Shown here: piece by piece, positions 16,118 through 25,105 of the stretch | How positions within the stretch are numbered: the first letter of the stretch is position 1 | How the letters are laid out: every line of letters begins with the position of its first letter | Origin: Streptomyces sennicomposti | GTDB lineage: Bacteria > Actinomycetota > Actinomycetes > Streptomycetales > Streptomycetaceae | Assembly: GCF_019890635.1 (NCBI RefSeq) | Contig: NZ_JAIOAB010000034.1 | Span: 1-64,000, forward strand | Direction of reading: 5' to 3' | DNA: 64,000 nt | Translations under genes and position numbers: made by a program | Notes under the pieces: generated by a model | Told to the model about the DNA's origin: nothing | The model's database searches: none | What the model saw: only the letters and a program-made list of their open reading frames with translations

Positions 16118-18868
16118 ATGTCTCACCTCCGCCCCCCGGCCGCCCGCGCAGACCGCCGTGAGGGCGGACGGCACGGACGGCCGGTGGCCCGCACCGCCCC
16201 CTCGCTGCCCGAACCCCGCCTGCGGCCCCAACTGCTGCGCCTGGCCGTGCTGCCGCCCACCGCGGTCGCCCTCTGCGCGGTCGCCGCCGTGCTCTTCACC
16301 GTGCGGACCACCGGGGCGCGCACCGAGCCCGCCCTCTACGCGGTCCTCGCCGGCGCCGCCTCGGTGGCCTTCGCCGGCATCGTCATCGCCGCGATCGCCG
16401 CCGGCCGCGCCGCCCGGTCCGTGCACGTACGGCTCGACGCGCTGCGCGACGCCACCACGCGCCGCGAGGCCGAACTGCACGCCCTCGTCGACGCCCTGCG
16501 GCACGGCGAGGCCGCGCCCCAGCGCAGGTCGCGCGGCGGACCGCCCGACGACGCCGACGAGTTCGAACTCCTCGCCGCCGACCTCTCCCGCGCCCACGAC
16601 GGAGCCGTCGCCGCGGTAGTCCAGGCCGCCCAGCTCTCCAGCCAGGCCGGCAGCGAACAGAAGCTCGAGGTCTTCCTCAACCTCGCCCGGCGGCTCCAGT
16701 CCCTGGTGCACCGCGAGATCTCCATCCTGGACGAGCTGGAGAACGAGATCGAGGACCCCGACCTGCTCAAGGGCCTCTTCCACGTCGACCACCTCGCCAC
16801 CCGCATCCGCCGCCACGCCGAGAACCTCGCCGTCCTCGGCGGCGCCGTCTCCCGCCGCCAGTGGAGCAACCCGGTCCCCATGACCGAGGTGCTGCGCTCC
16901 GCCATCGCCGAGGTCGAGCAGTACTCCCGCGTCAAACTCGTCCCGCCGATCGACGGACGGCTGCGCGGACACGCCGTCGCCGACGTCATCCACCTGCTGG
17001 CCGAACTCGTCGAGAACGCCACGGTGTTCTCCGCCCCGCACACCCAGGTCCTGCTGCGCGCGGGCCTCGTCACCTCCGGGCTCGCCGTCGAGGTCGAGGA
17101 CCGGGGCCTGGGCATGCCGGTCGGCGAGCAGGTCCGGATGAACGCGCTGCTCGCCGACCCGGACCAGGTCAACGTCGCCAGCCTGCTCGCCGACGGCCGG
17201 ATCGGCCTGTTCGTGGTCTCCCAGCTCGCCCGCCGCCACGGCATCACCGTCCGCCTCCAGACCAATATCTACGGCGGCGTCCAGGCCGTCCTCGTGGTGC
17301 CGCAGGCACTGCTCGGGGCCGAGCCGGCGGCGTTCCCCGAGAGCACCGGGGGATTCGCCCAGGCGCGCAGGCCCGCGCAGGCGCTCCCTCCGGCCGACGC
17401 GGAAGGCTCGGCGGGCGCGGAAGGCTCGGTGGGTGCGGAAGGCTCGGTGGGTGCGGCGGGTGCGGTGGGTGCGGTGGGTGCGGCGGGTGCGGTGGGTGCG
17501 GCCGGGCAACGGCCGCCCGGCGCGACCGAGCCGCTGCGGGCCGCTGAAGCGCCGCGGGCGACCGAGCCGCTGCGGGCCACTGAAGCGCCCCGCGCGTCCG
17601 AGCCGCCCCGCGCGTCCGAATCGACTCGGGCGTCCGGGTCGACCCGGGCGACCGAACCGACGGAGTCGGGTCCGGTGCCGGCGTCGGCACCCTTCGGCAC
17701 GGCCGACTCCTCCGGGCAGTTCAGCCTCGTCACCCCGCCCGGGGTCGCGACCCCGTCCGGGTCTGCGACCCCGTCCGGGTCTGCGACTCCGTCCGGGTCC
17801 GTGGCTCCGTCCGGCTCGGTGGCTTCCTCTGGCTCGGTGGCTTCCTCCGGCTCGGCGGCTTCGTCTGGCCCCGCGACCCTGCTCTGGTCTGTGACCTCGC
17901 CCGGGTCTGCGGCTCCGTCCGGCCCGGTGACTTCGTCCGGCTCGGTGGCCGCGTCCGGCCTCGCGGCCCCGTCCGGTCCGGCGTCCTCGTCTGGCTCGGT
18001 GGCCGAGTCTGGCCCCGTGACCCCGCCCGGGTTCGTGGCTCCGTCCGGCCCGGTGTCTCCGTCCGGCGCGGCGGCTGCCTACGGCCCTGCGACCCCGCCC
18101 GGGTCCGTGGCTCCGTCCGGCCCGGTGTCTCCGTCCGGCGCGGCGGCGTCTGGCCCCGCGACCCTGCTCGGTCCGGCGACCTCGTCCGGCTCCGCCACCC
18201 CGTCCGGCCTGTCGGCCTCCTCCGGTCCGGCGTTCGCTTCGGTACCGGTCGGTGACTCCGGTGACTCCGGTGTCTTCGAGCGTGCCGCCGTGGACGGCAC
18301 CGGCGGTCCCGGCGCGGAGGCGCACTCCGCCGCCCCCGCCGGCAGCGCGGCGGGAACGGACGTACACCTCCCGGACGGCGTTCCCGGGGCCGACGTACGC
18401 ACCCCGGACGGCCTCCCGGACGCCGCCCGGACCGGCGGCGGTCCCGCGCCGCTGCCCCGGCGCGGCGACCGGGAGGGGCGGGCCAACCCGGCGGAGGCGG
18501 TGCCCGGCATCCGGCCCGGCGACCGGGCCGCCGTAGCCGCGCACCAGGGCGTCATGCCCGCCCCCCGCACCGGCGTCGTGCGCGGCACCATGGAGCGGCC
18601 CCAGCTGCCCCGCCGCCGCGCCCAGGAGCACATCGTCCCGCAACTGCGCGGCGGCCCCGCGCCCCGCCAGGACAGCGAGCACATCGCCGGCCACGACCCC
18701 GGTCTGATGGCCGCCTTCCAGCGCGGGATCGGACTCGCCGAGGCCGCCGAGCGCCGCCGTGATCCCGACCGGCCGGAGCCGTACCCGCCGAGCGCGCCCG
18801 ACGCCCCCCACGAGACACCCGTACCGGACCCCGCCCCCCGCCACGACGGGAGCGCGTCCGCCGGATGA
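16118..18868 (+). CDS. cvnA: Conservon sensor-kinase-like membrane ATPase (CvnA)
   Basis: First gene of a conservon. The protein (about 916 residues) has two N-terminal membrane helices (LAVLPPTAVALCAVAAVLFTV and the following VAFAGIVIAAIAAG), a coiled linker, a DHp-like segment with LVHREISILDELENE, and a GHKL ATPase with N-box LAELVENATVF and G-box VEDRGLGM. CvnA proteins work at the membrane with CvnB-D as a G-protein-like signalling complex. ATG 16118 was preferred to 16052 because GAGGA lies before it. Residues about 428-708 are an unusually long low-complexity Ala/Gly/Pro/Ser region encoded by repeats. Confidence 0.9.
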   Translation: MSHLRPPAARADRREGGRHGRPVARTAPSLPEPRLRPQLLRLAVLPPTAVALCAVAAVLFTVRTTGARTEPALYAVLAGAASVAFAGIVIAAIAAGRAARSVHVRLDALRDATTRREAELHALVDALRHGEAAPQRRSRGGPPDDADEFELLAADLSRAHDGAVAAVVQAAQLSSQAGSEQKLEVFLNLARRLQSLVHREISILDELENEIEDPDLLKGLFHVDHLATRIRRHAENLAVLGGAVSRRQWSNPVPMTEVLRSAIAEVEQYSRVKLVPPIDGRLRGHAVADVIHLLAELVENATVFSAPHTQVLLRAGLVTSGLAVEVEDRGLGMPVGEQVRMNALLADPDQVNVASLLADGRIGLFVVSQLARRHGITVRLQTNIYGGVQAVLVVPQALLGAEPAAFPESTGGFAQARRPAQALPPADAEGSAGAEGSVGAEGSVGAAGAVGAVGAAGAVGAAGQRPPGATEPLRAAEAPRATEPLRATEAPRASEPPRASESTRASGSTRATEPTESGPVPASAPFGTADSSGQFSLVTPPGVATPSGSATPSGSATPSGSVAPSGSVASSGSVASSGSAASSGPATLLWSVTSPGSAAPSGPVTSSGSVAASGLAAPSGPASSSGSVAESGPVTPPGFVAPSGPVSPSGAAAAYGPATPPGSVAPSGPVSPSGAAASGPATLLGPATSSGSATPSGLSASSGPAFASVPVGDSGDSGVFERAAVDGTGGPGAEAHSAAPAGSAAGTDVHLPDGVPGADVRTPDGLPDAARTGGGPAPLPRRGDREGRANPAEAVPGIRPGDRAAVAAHQGVMPAPRTGVVRGTMERPQLPRRRAQEHIVPQLRGGPAPRQDSEHIAGHDPGLMAAFQRGIGLAEAAERRRDPDRPEPYPPSAPDAPHETPVPDPAPRHDGSASAG
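17400..18240 (+). repeat. Degenerate tandem repeats coding the CvnA low-complexity region
   Basis: A GGTGCGG-type heptamer/hexamer run (17400-17510, coding Ala/Gly/Val) and a long series of degenerate 15-18 bp units (17740-18240, coding PSGSV/ASSGS-like repeats) lie inside cvnA. They keep frame and carry no stops. Confidence 0.8.
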
Positions 18869-18945
18869 CCACCCCGCCCCCCACACCCCGTCCCACCCCC
18901 ACTTGCGCTCCCGCAGACCTTCGTACCCCAAGGAGTCGATCCACC

Positions 18946-19380
18946 ATGGCGAGCGATGCGCCGACCGGCCATGCTTCCGACCTCGACTGGCTGATGAGCG
19001 GCCTCGTCCAGCGCGTTCCGCACACCACCAGCGCGGTCCTGCTGTCCTGCGACGGACTGGTCAAGTCCGTGCACGGCCTCGATGCCGACAGCGCCGACCA
19101 CATGGCGGCCCTGGCCTCCGGGCTGTACTCCCTCGGCCGCAGCGCCGGCGTCCGCTTCGGCGACGGCGGCGACGTACGGCAGGTCGTCGTCGAACTCGAC
19201 TCGACCCTGCTCTTCGTCACCACCGCCGGCTCCGGCACCTGTCTCGCCGTCCTCGCCGGCCGCGAGGCGGACGCCGCCGTGCTCGGCTACGAGATGGCGA
19301 TGCTGGTCAAGAGCGTCCGCCCCTACCTCGTGACCGCGCCCCGCCAGCACACCGCCGACCATCCGGCGCTGCGGCCTTGA
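18946..19380 (+). CDS. cvnB: Roadblock/LC7-domain protein (CvnB)
   Basis: A 144-residue roadblock/LC7 protein, the second conservon member. LDWLMSGLVQRVPHTTSAVLLSCDGLVKSVHGL is the usual N terminus of CvnB/MglB-like proteins, which bind the CvnD GTPase and regulate its nucleotide state. The ATG follows AAGGAG at about 18930. The open frame extends upstream into cvnA but only this start has a ribosome site. Its stop overlaps the cvnC start (TTGA). Confidence 0.95.
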   Translation: MASDAPTGHASDLDWLMSGLVQRVPHTTSAVLLSCDGLVKSVHGLDADSADHMAALASGLYSLGRSAGVRFGDGGDVRQVVVELDSTLLFVTTAGSGTCLAVLAGREADAAVLGYEMAMLVKSVRPYLVTAPRQHTADHPALRP

Positions 19381-19754
19381 GCGCGGCGGCGGCCGGCGAC
19401 GGGCCCTGGCTCGACGACGCGGCCGGACGGCTGGTGCGCCCCTTCACGGTCAGCAACGGCCGCACCCGGCCCACCGTCGCGCTCGACCTCATGTCGCAGG
19501 TGATGGCCACCGGCGTGACCCCCCTCGGGTATCTCGGACCCGAGCACGGCCAGGCACTCGACCTGTGCCTCGCGCCGGTCTCGGTGGCAGAGGTCGCCGC
19601 CCAGCTGAGACTGCCCGCGGCGGTGGCCAAGGTGCTGCTGTCCGACCTCGTCGACTGCGGCGCGCTGACCACCAAGCCCCCCGAGTTCCACCACCACCCC
19701 ACCGACCGGGCCCTTCTGGAGGCAGTGCTCGATGGACTACGACGACAGCTCTGA
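19377..19754 (+). CDS. cvnC: DUF742 protein (CvnC)
   Basis: A 125-residue DUF742 protein, the third conservon member, with the family features AGRLVRPFTVSNGRTRPT and the C-terminal winged-helix-like part SVAEVAAQLRLPAAVAKVLLSDLVDCGAL. A TTG start overlaps the cvnB stop, and the 3' end overlaps cvnD by 23 bp, so the genes are translationally coupled. It is thought to be a partner of the CvnA/CvnD complex; its biochemical role is not settled. Confidence 0.93.
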   Translation: MSAAAAGDGPWLDDAAGRLVRPFTVSNGRTRPTVALDLMSQVMATGVTPLGYLGPEHGQALDLCLAPVSVAEVAAQLRLPAAVAKVLLSDLVDCGALTTKPPEFHHHPTDRALLEAVLDGLRRQL

Positions 19755-20367
19755 CTACGCCGGCGGCCCCGACCGCCAGGGCCGCTCCGACCCCTTCCCG
19801 ACCGCGCTGAAGATCCTCGTGGCCGGCGGGTTCGGCGTGGGCAAGACCACCTTCGTCGGCGCCGTGAGCGAGATCGCGCCGCTCAGCACCGAGGAGCTGC
19901 TCACCACGGCCGGCGCGGACACGGACAACCTCGACGGCATCGAGAACAAGGTCGAGACGACCGTCGCCATGGACTTCGGCCGCATCACCCTCGACCCGCG
20001 CCATGTGCTCTACCTGTTCGGCACGCCCGGCCAGGAGCGGTTCTGGTTCATGTGGGACGAACTGTCCGAGGGCGCCCTCGGCGCGGTGATCCTCGCCGAC
20101 ACCCGCCGCCTCGTGGAGTGCTTCGCCGCCGTCGACTTCTTCGAACAGCGCGGACTCTCCTTCATCATCGCCGTCAACGAGTTCGACGGCGCCCACCGCT
20201 ACGACCCCGAGGAGGTCCGCGCCGCCCTCGACCTCGCCCCGGACATCCCCGTCGTGCGCTGCGACGCCCGGATCTCCAGCTCGGGCGTCCAGACCCTGCT
20301 GACCCTGGTGCGGCACCTCCTCGCCCAGACCCCCGCCCCCGCACCGACCCACGGCGCCCACATGTGA
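19732..20367 (+). CDS. cvnD: Ras-like GTPase (CvnD)
   Basis: A 211-residue small GTPase of the MglA/CvnD type and the G protein of the conservon. The P-loop is GGFGVGKTT, the G3 region is LYLFGTPGQERF and the G4-like motif is NEFDG. ATG 19732 follows a GGAGG within cvnC. It cycles with CvnB near the membrane under CvnA. Conservons influence development and secondary metabolism in S. coelicolor; the specific output here is unknown. Confidence 0.95.
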   Translation: MDYDDSSDYAGGPDRQGRSDPFPTALKILVAGGFGVGKTTFVGAVSEIAPLSTEELLTTAGADTDNLDGIENKVETTVAMDFGRITLDPRHVLYLFGTPGQERFWFMWDELSEGALGAVILADTRRLVECFAAVDFFEQRGLSFIIAVNEFDGAHRYDPEEVRAALDLAPDIPVVRCDARISSSGVQTLLTLVRHLLAQTPAPAPTHGAHM

Positions 20368-20464
20368 CCGCCCGCCCCGCGACCCGCCCGCCTCCCCGAC
20401 GTGAACCCCGCACCCCGCCACGGAGCCCGTACATGACACACCCGCACAGCGCCGGAGCCCGGCC

Positions 20465-21073
20465 ATGAGCTACGACCCGCCGCGTCCGGCCGGTCGCCTG
20501 CTGCTCACCCCCGAGGACAAGGACGCCCCCGCCCGCGCCGCACGCCTGCGCGAACTGGGCCTCGGCGAGCGTCCCGAACCGGCCCTCGACGCCTTCGCGG
20601 ACCACCTCGCCGAGCTGACCGGAGCGCCGTACGCGATGGTCAACCTCCCCGACGAGAAGCGGCAGTTCTTCGCCGGACTGCACCGGCCCGAACGCAGCGT
20701 CCTGGACGTCGACAGCGCCGCCGCCCCGGCCGGCGCGGGCGGCGGCGAGCGGGTCCGGCGCGAGGTGGGCCGCAGCCTGGAGCGCGGCCACGGCTTCTGC
20801 CCGCACGTCGTGGTCCGGCGCAAGGCACTCGTGCTGGAGGACGTCCGCGACTACCCGCGCTTCGCGGGCAACCCCGTCGTGGACGAGTACGGCATCCGCT
20901 CCTACCTCGGCGCCCCGCTCATCGACAGCACCCGCACCGTGCTGGGCACGGTGTGCGTCGTGGCCATGGAGCCGCGGCCGTGGGGACGCGAGGGCCTGGA
21001 CGCCATCAAGTCGGCCGCGGCGGAACTCGCCCCGCGGCTGGAACGGACAGGACCGCAGGGGCTGCGCTTCTGA
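20465..21073 (+). CDS. GAF-domain protein following the conservon
   Basis: A 202-residue protein that is essentially one GAF domain (about residues 30-190) with GFCPHVVVRRKALVLEDVRDYPRF and GIRSYLGAPLID as recognisable parts. It lies 97 bp after cvnD on the same strand and is probably part of the operon, adding a small-molecule or redox sensing input. An 11-codon open frame (20433-20468) ends in an ATGA overlap with its start and may couple translation. No output domain is attached. Confidence 0.85.
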   Translation: MSYDPPRPAGRLLLTPEDKDAPARAARLRELGLGERPEPALDAFADHLAELTGAPYAMVNLPDEKRQFFAGLHRPERSVLDVDSAAAPAGAGGGERVRREVGRSLERGHGFCPHVVVRRKALVLEDVRDYPRFAGNPVVDEYGIRSYLGAPLIDSTRTVLGTVCVVAMEPRPWGREGLDAIKSAAAELAPRLERTGPQGLRF

Positions 21074-21292
21074 GGCCGCCGCGACCTCGGACCGGGGCCG
21101 CCGTGAGCCCCGACCGGGCCGCCGTGACTCCAGTCGGGTGGCGTGAAGCAAAGCTGTGGCCGCGCTTAAGAAAGTCTCGATGGACCAGCGCGCCGCCGTA
21201 CGGCAGATTGCAGATCGAATCCACCCCTCACCCCGGATGCGGGTCCGTTCGGCATGCCCGGACCCGGGGGCCGACGTACAGGAGCCGTAGCG

Positions 21293-22321
21293 TTGAAGGC
21301 GCTGGTCAAGGAGAAGGCGGAACCCGGGCTGTGGCTCGCGGACGTGCCCGAGCCCGCCGTCGGACCCGGTGATGTGCTGATCAAGGTCCTGCGGACCGGC
21401 ATCTGCGGCACCGACCTGCACATCCGGGCCTGGGACGGCTGGGCGCGGCAGGCCATCGACACCCCGCTCGTGATCGGACACGAGTTCGTCGGCGAGGTCG
21501 TCGCCACCGGCCGCGACGTCACCGAGATCAAGATTGGCGACCGGGTCAGCGGCGAGGGCCACCTGGTGTGCGGCAAGTGCCGCAACTGCCTGGCCGGCCG
21601 CCGCCACCTGTGCCGCTCCACCGTCGGCCTCGGCGTGGGTCGCGACGGCGCCTTCGCCGAGTACGTCGCCCTGCCCGCCGGCAACGTGTGGGTGCACCGC
21701 GTCCCCGTCGACCTCGACATCGCCGCGATCTTCGACCCGTTCGGCAACGCCGTGCACACCGCGCTGTCCTTCCCGCTGGTCGGCGAGGACGTGCTGATCA
21801 CCGGCGCCGGACCGATCGGCCTGATGGCGGCGGCGGTCGCCCGGCACGCGGGCGCCCGCAACGTCGTGATCACCGACGTCAGCGAGGAGCGGCTGGAACT
21901 CGCCCGCAAGATCGGCGTCAGCCTCGCCCTGAACGTCGCCGCGACCACCATCGCCGACGGCCAGCGGGTGCTCGGTCTGCGCGAGGGCTTCGACGTCGGC
22001 CTGGAGATGTCCGGCCGCCCCGAGGCCATGCGCGACATGATCGCCAACATGACGCACGGCGGCCGCATCGCCGTACTCGGCCTGCCCGCCGAGGAGTTCG
22101 CCGTCGACTGGGCCCGCGTCGTCACCTCGATGATCACCATCAAGGGCATCTACGGCCGGGAGATGTTCGAGACCTGGTACGCCATGTCGGTGCTGCTGGA
22201 GGGCGGCCTCGACCTGGCGCCGGTCATCACCGGCCGCTACGGCTACGCCGACTACGAGGCGGCCTTCACCGACGCCGCCGGCGGCAAGGGCGGCAAGGTC
22301 GTCCTCGACTGGACCGCGTGA
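21293..22321 (+). CDS. tdh: L-threonine 3-dehydrogenase
   Basis: A 342-residue zinc-dependent MDR dehydrogenase that oxidises threonine to 2-amino-3-ketobutyrate with NAD+. Cys38 (GICGTD) and His63-Glu64 (GHEFVGE) bind the catalytic zinc, the structural zinc site is CGKCRNCLAGRRHLC, and GAGPIG is the Rossmann loop. Length and residue numbers match E. coli Tdh. The TTG start is supported by GGAG nine bases upstream and by the MKALVK opening. It is followed after 35 bp by kbl, giving the two-step route from threonine to glycine and acetyl-CoA. Confidence 0.95.
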   Translation: MKALVKEKAEPGLWLADVPEPAVGPGDVLIKVLRTGICGTDLHIRAWDGWARQAIDTPLVIGHEFVGEVVATGRDVTEIKIGDRVSGEGHLVCGKCRNCLAGRRHLCRSTVGLGVGRDGAFAEYVALPAGNVWVHRVPVDLDIAAIFDPFGNAVHTALSFPLVGEDVLITGAGPIGLMAAAVARHAGARNVVITDVSEERLELARKIGVSLALNVAATTIADGQRVLGLREGFDVGLEMSGRPEAMRDMIANMTHGGRIAVLGLPAEEFAVDWARVVTSMITIKGIYGREMFETWYAMSVLLEGGLDLAPVITGRYGYADYEAAFTDAAGGKGGKVVLDWTA

Positions 22322-22356
22322 CCCACACCAGCGCAAGCATCCCGGGAGCTATCCAC

Positions 22357-23556
<1,200 letters not shown>

Positions 23557-23631
23557 CCGGGGCCCGGCCGGGGACCGGGGCCGGATGGGCCCCCGGCCGG
23601 GAACGGCAGGTCCGATCGGGGCCGAAGTCTT

Positions 23632-23642
23632 GCGATAATCGC
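23632..23642 (+). promoter_or_regulatory. Palindrome overlapping a -10 box before the LysR gene
   Basis: GCGATAATCGC is a perfect 5-1-5 palindrome that contains a GATAAT -10 box (23634-23639). The LysR ATG at 23647 is 8 bp further on, so the message is probably leaderless and a protein bound here would block RNA polymerase directly. Confidence 0.5.
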
Positions 23643-23646
23643 TGAC

Positions 23647-24558
23647 ATGATCGAAGCGCGGCGGCTGCACATCCTCCGGGCGGTGGCCGACCACCGTACG
23701 GTGACCGCTGCCGCCGCCGCGCTGTACCTCACGCCCTCGGCTGTCTCCCAGCAGCTCACGGCCCTGGAGCAGGAGACCGGGCACCGCCTGGTGGAGCGCG
23801 GCGCCAAGGGCGTACGGCTCACCCCGGCCGGCGAGATCCTGCTCGCCCACACCAATGTCGTCCTCGCCCAGCTGGAACGGGCCGAGGCCGAACTCGCCGC
23901 CTACGGCTCCGGGCAGGCCGGCACGGTCACCGTCGCCGCCTTCGCCACCGGCATCGCCGAGGTCGTCGCCCCCGCGGTGGCCCGGCTGGCCCGCGCGGCG
24001 CCCGGCATCCGTATCCGCGTCCAGGACGCCGAGGGCGACGCCAGCCTGCCGATGGTGCTGGACCGGCAGGTCGACGTCGCCGTCGCCGTCGAGTACCGGG
24101 GCGCGCCGCCCGCCGACGACCCGCGCCTGACCCACGTCCCGCTCTACGCCGAGCCCTTCGACGCCGTCGTCCCGATGGACCACCGCATGGCCGGCGCCGC
24201 CGAGGTGCCCCTCGCCGAGCTGGCCAAGGACCCGTGGATCGGCCCGTACCCCGGCAACCCCTGCCATGACGTGGTCGTCCTGGCCTGCGAGAGCGCCGGC
24301 TTCCAGCCCCGCCTCGAACACTCCTCCGACGATTTCCGCGCGGTCGTGGCGCTCGCCTCCGCGGACGTCGGCGTGGCCCTCGTCCCGCGCTCCGCGCTGC
24401 GCGGGACGGACCTGACGGGCGTGGTCGTGCGCCCCGTGGACGGGGTCGCCCCCACACGCCGGGTGTTCGCCGCGGTGCGCCGGGGTGCGGAGGAGCATCC
24501 GCTGATCCGCCCGGTGCTGGACGCGCTGGGCGAGGTGGCACGGGGCGGGGCGGCGTAG
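23647..24558 (+). CDS. LysR-family regulator downstream of tdh-kbl
   Basis: A 303-residue LysR regulator with the N-terminal wHTH (RRLHILRAVADHRTVTAAAAALYLTPSAVSQQLTALEQETG) and an effector domain with several VDVAVAV-type strands. The same tdh-kbl-LysR order occurs in S. coelicolor as I recall (SCO6799-6801), which suggests control of threonine breakdown, but it could regulate something else. A palindrome overlaps its -10 box. The following 113 bp hold short cggcgtaggaacgg repeats and no gene. Confidence 0.92.
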   Translation: MIEARRLHILRAVADHRTVTAAAAALYLTPSAVSQQLTALEQETGHRLVERGAKGVRLTPAGEILLAHTNVVLAQLERAEAELAAYGSGQAGTVTVAAFATGIAEVVAPAVARLARAAPGIRIRVQDAEGDASLPMVLDRQVDVAVAVEYRGAPPADDPRLTHVPLYAEPFDAVVPMDHRMAGAAEVPLAELAKDPWIGPYPGNPCHDVVVLACESAGFQPRLEHSSDDFRAVVALASADVGVALVPRSALRGTDLTGVVVRPVDGVAPTRRVFAAVRRGAEEHPLIRPVLDALGEVARGGAA

Positions 24559-24671
24559 GAACGGGACGGCGTAGGAACGGGGCCGCGTAGGGGCGGGGCG
24601 GGGCGGCCCGGCACGGGGCCCGCGGCTTCGCGTGACCGGCGTTGTCAGTGGCAGGGGTTAGCGTGCGGGGC

Positions 24672-25031
24672 ATGCCGGACGCAGAAGACGTACGCCGTGT
24701 CGCCCTGTCCCTGCCGGACACGGGGGAGAAGACCGCCTGGAACATGCCCACCTTCCGGGTCGCGGGGAAGATGTTCGCCACGCTGCCCGAGGACGAGACC
24801 TCCATAGCCGTGCGCTGCCCGAAGGAGGAGCGCGAGGAACTGGTCCGGGCGGAGCCGGAGAAGTTCTGGATCGCCGGTCACGAGGCGCAGTTCGCCTGGG
24901 TCCGGGTCCGTCTCGCCGCGCTGGAGGACGAGGGCGAGCTGCGCGACATCCTTGCCGACTCGTGGCGTCAGGCGGCCCCGCCCCGGCTGCTGGAGGCGTA
25001 TCCGGAGCTGGGTCTGCCCACCGCGCCCTGA
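24672..25031 (+). CDS. MmcQ/YjbR-family protein
   Basis: A 119-residue protein of the MmcQ/YjbR fold (DNA-binding-like, double-wing CyaY-like): VRRVALSLPDTGEKTAWNMPTFRVAGKMFATLPE and the late FWIAGHEAQFAWVRVRLAAL are typical. Its function is unknown throughout the family. ATG at 24672 was chosen; an upstream GTG at 24642 would add ten residues. TTAGCG just before the start could be a -10 box of a leaderless message. Confidence 0.88.
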   Translation: MPDAEDVRRVALSLPDTGEKTAWNMPTFRVAGKMFATLPEDETSIAVRCPKEEREELVRAEPEKFWIAGHEAQFAWVRVRLAALEDEGELRDILADSWRQAAPPRLLEAYPELGLPTAP

Positions 25032-25105
25032 AAAACCCCTCGGACGCCGTCGGCGGGCCGTGGCATGATCCGCGGTGATTCCGGGGAATGCGCGGGCCAC
25101 GGGAC

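Noticed and set aside
17400..18240. Possible CRISPR-like array
   Set aside because: The units are short, degenerate, without unique spacers, and code in frame within cvnA.
15953..18931. 992-codon minus-strand frame opposite cvnA
   Set aside because: Antisense shadow of a high-GC gene; its repeats mirror the cvnA low-complexity region.
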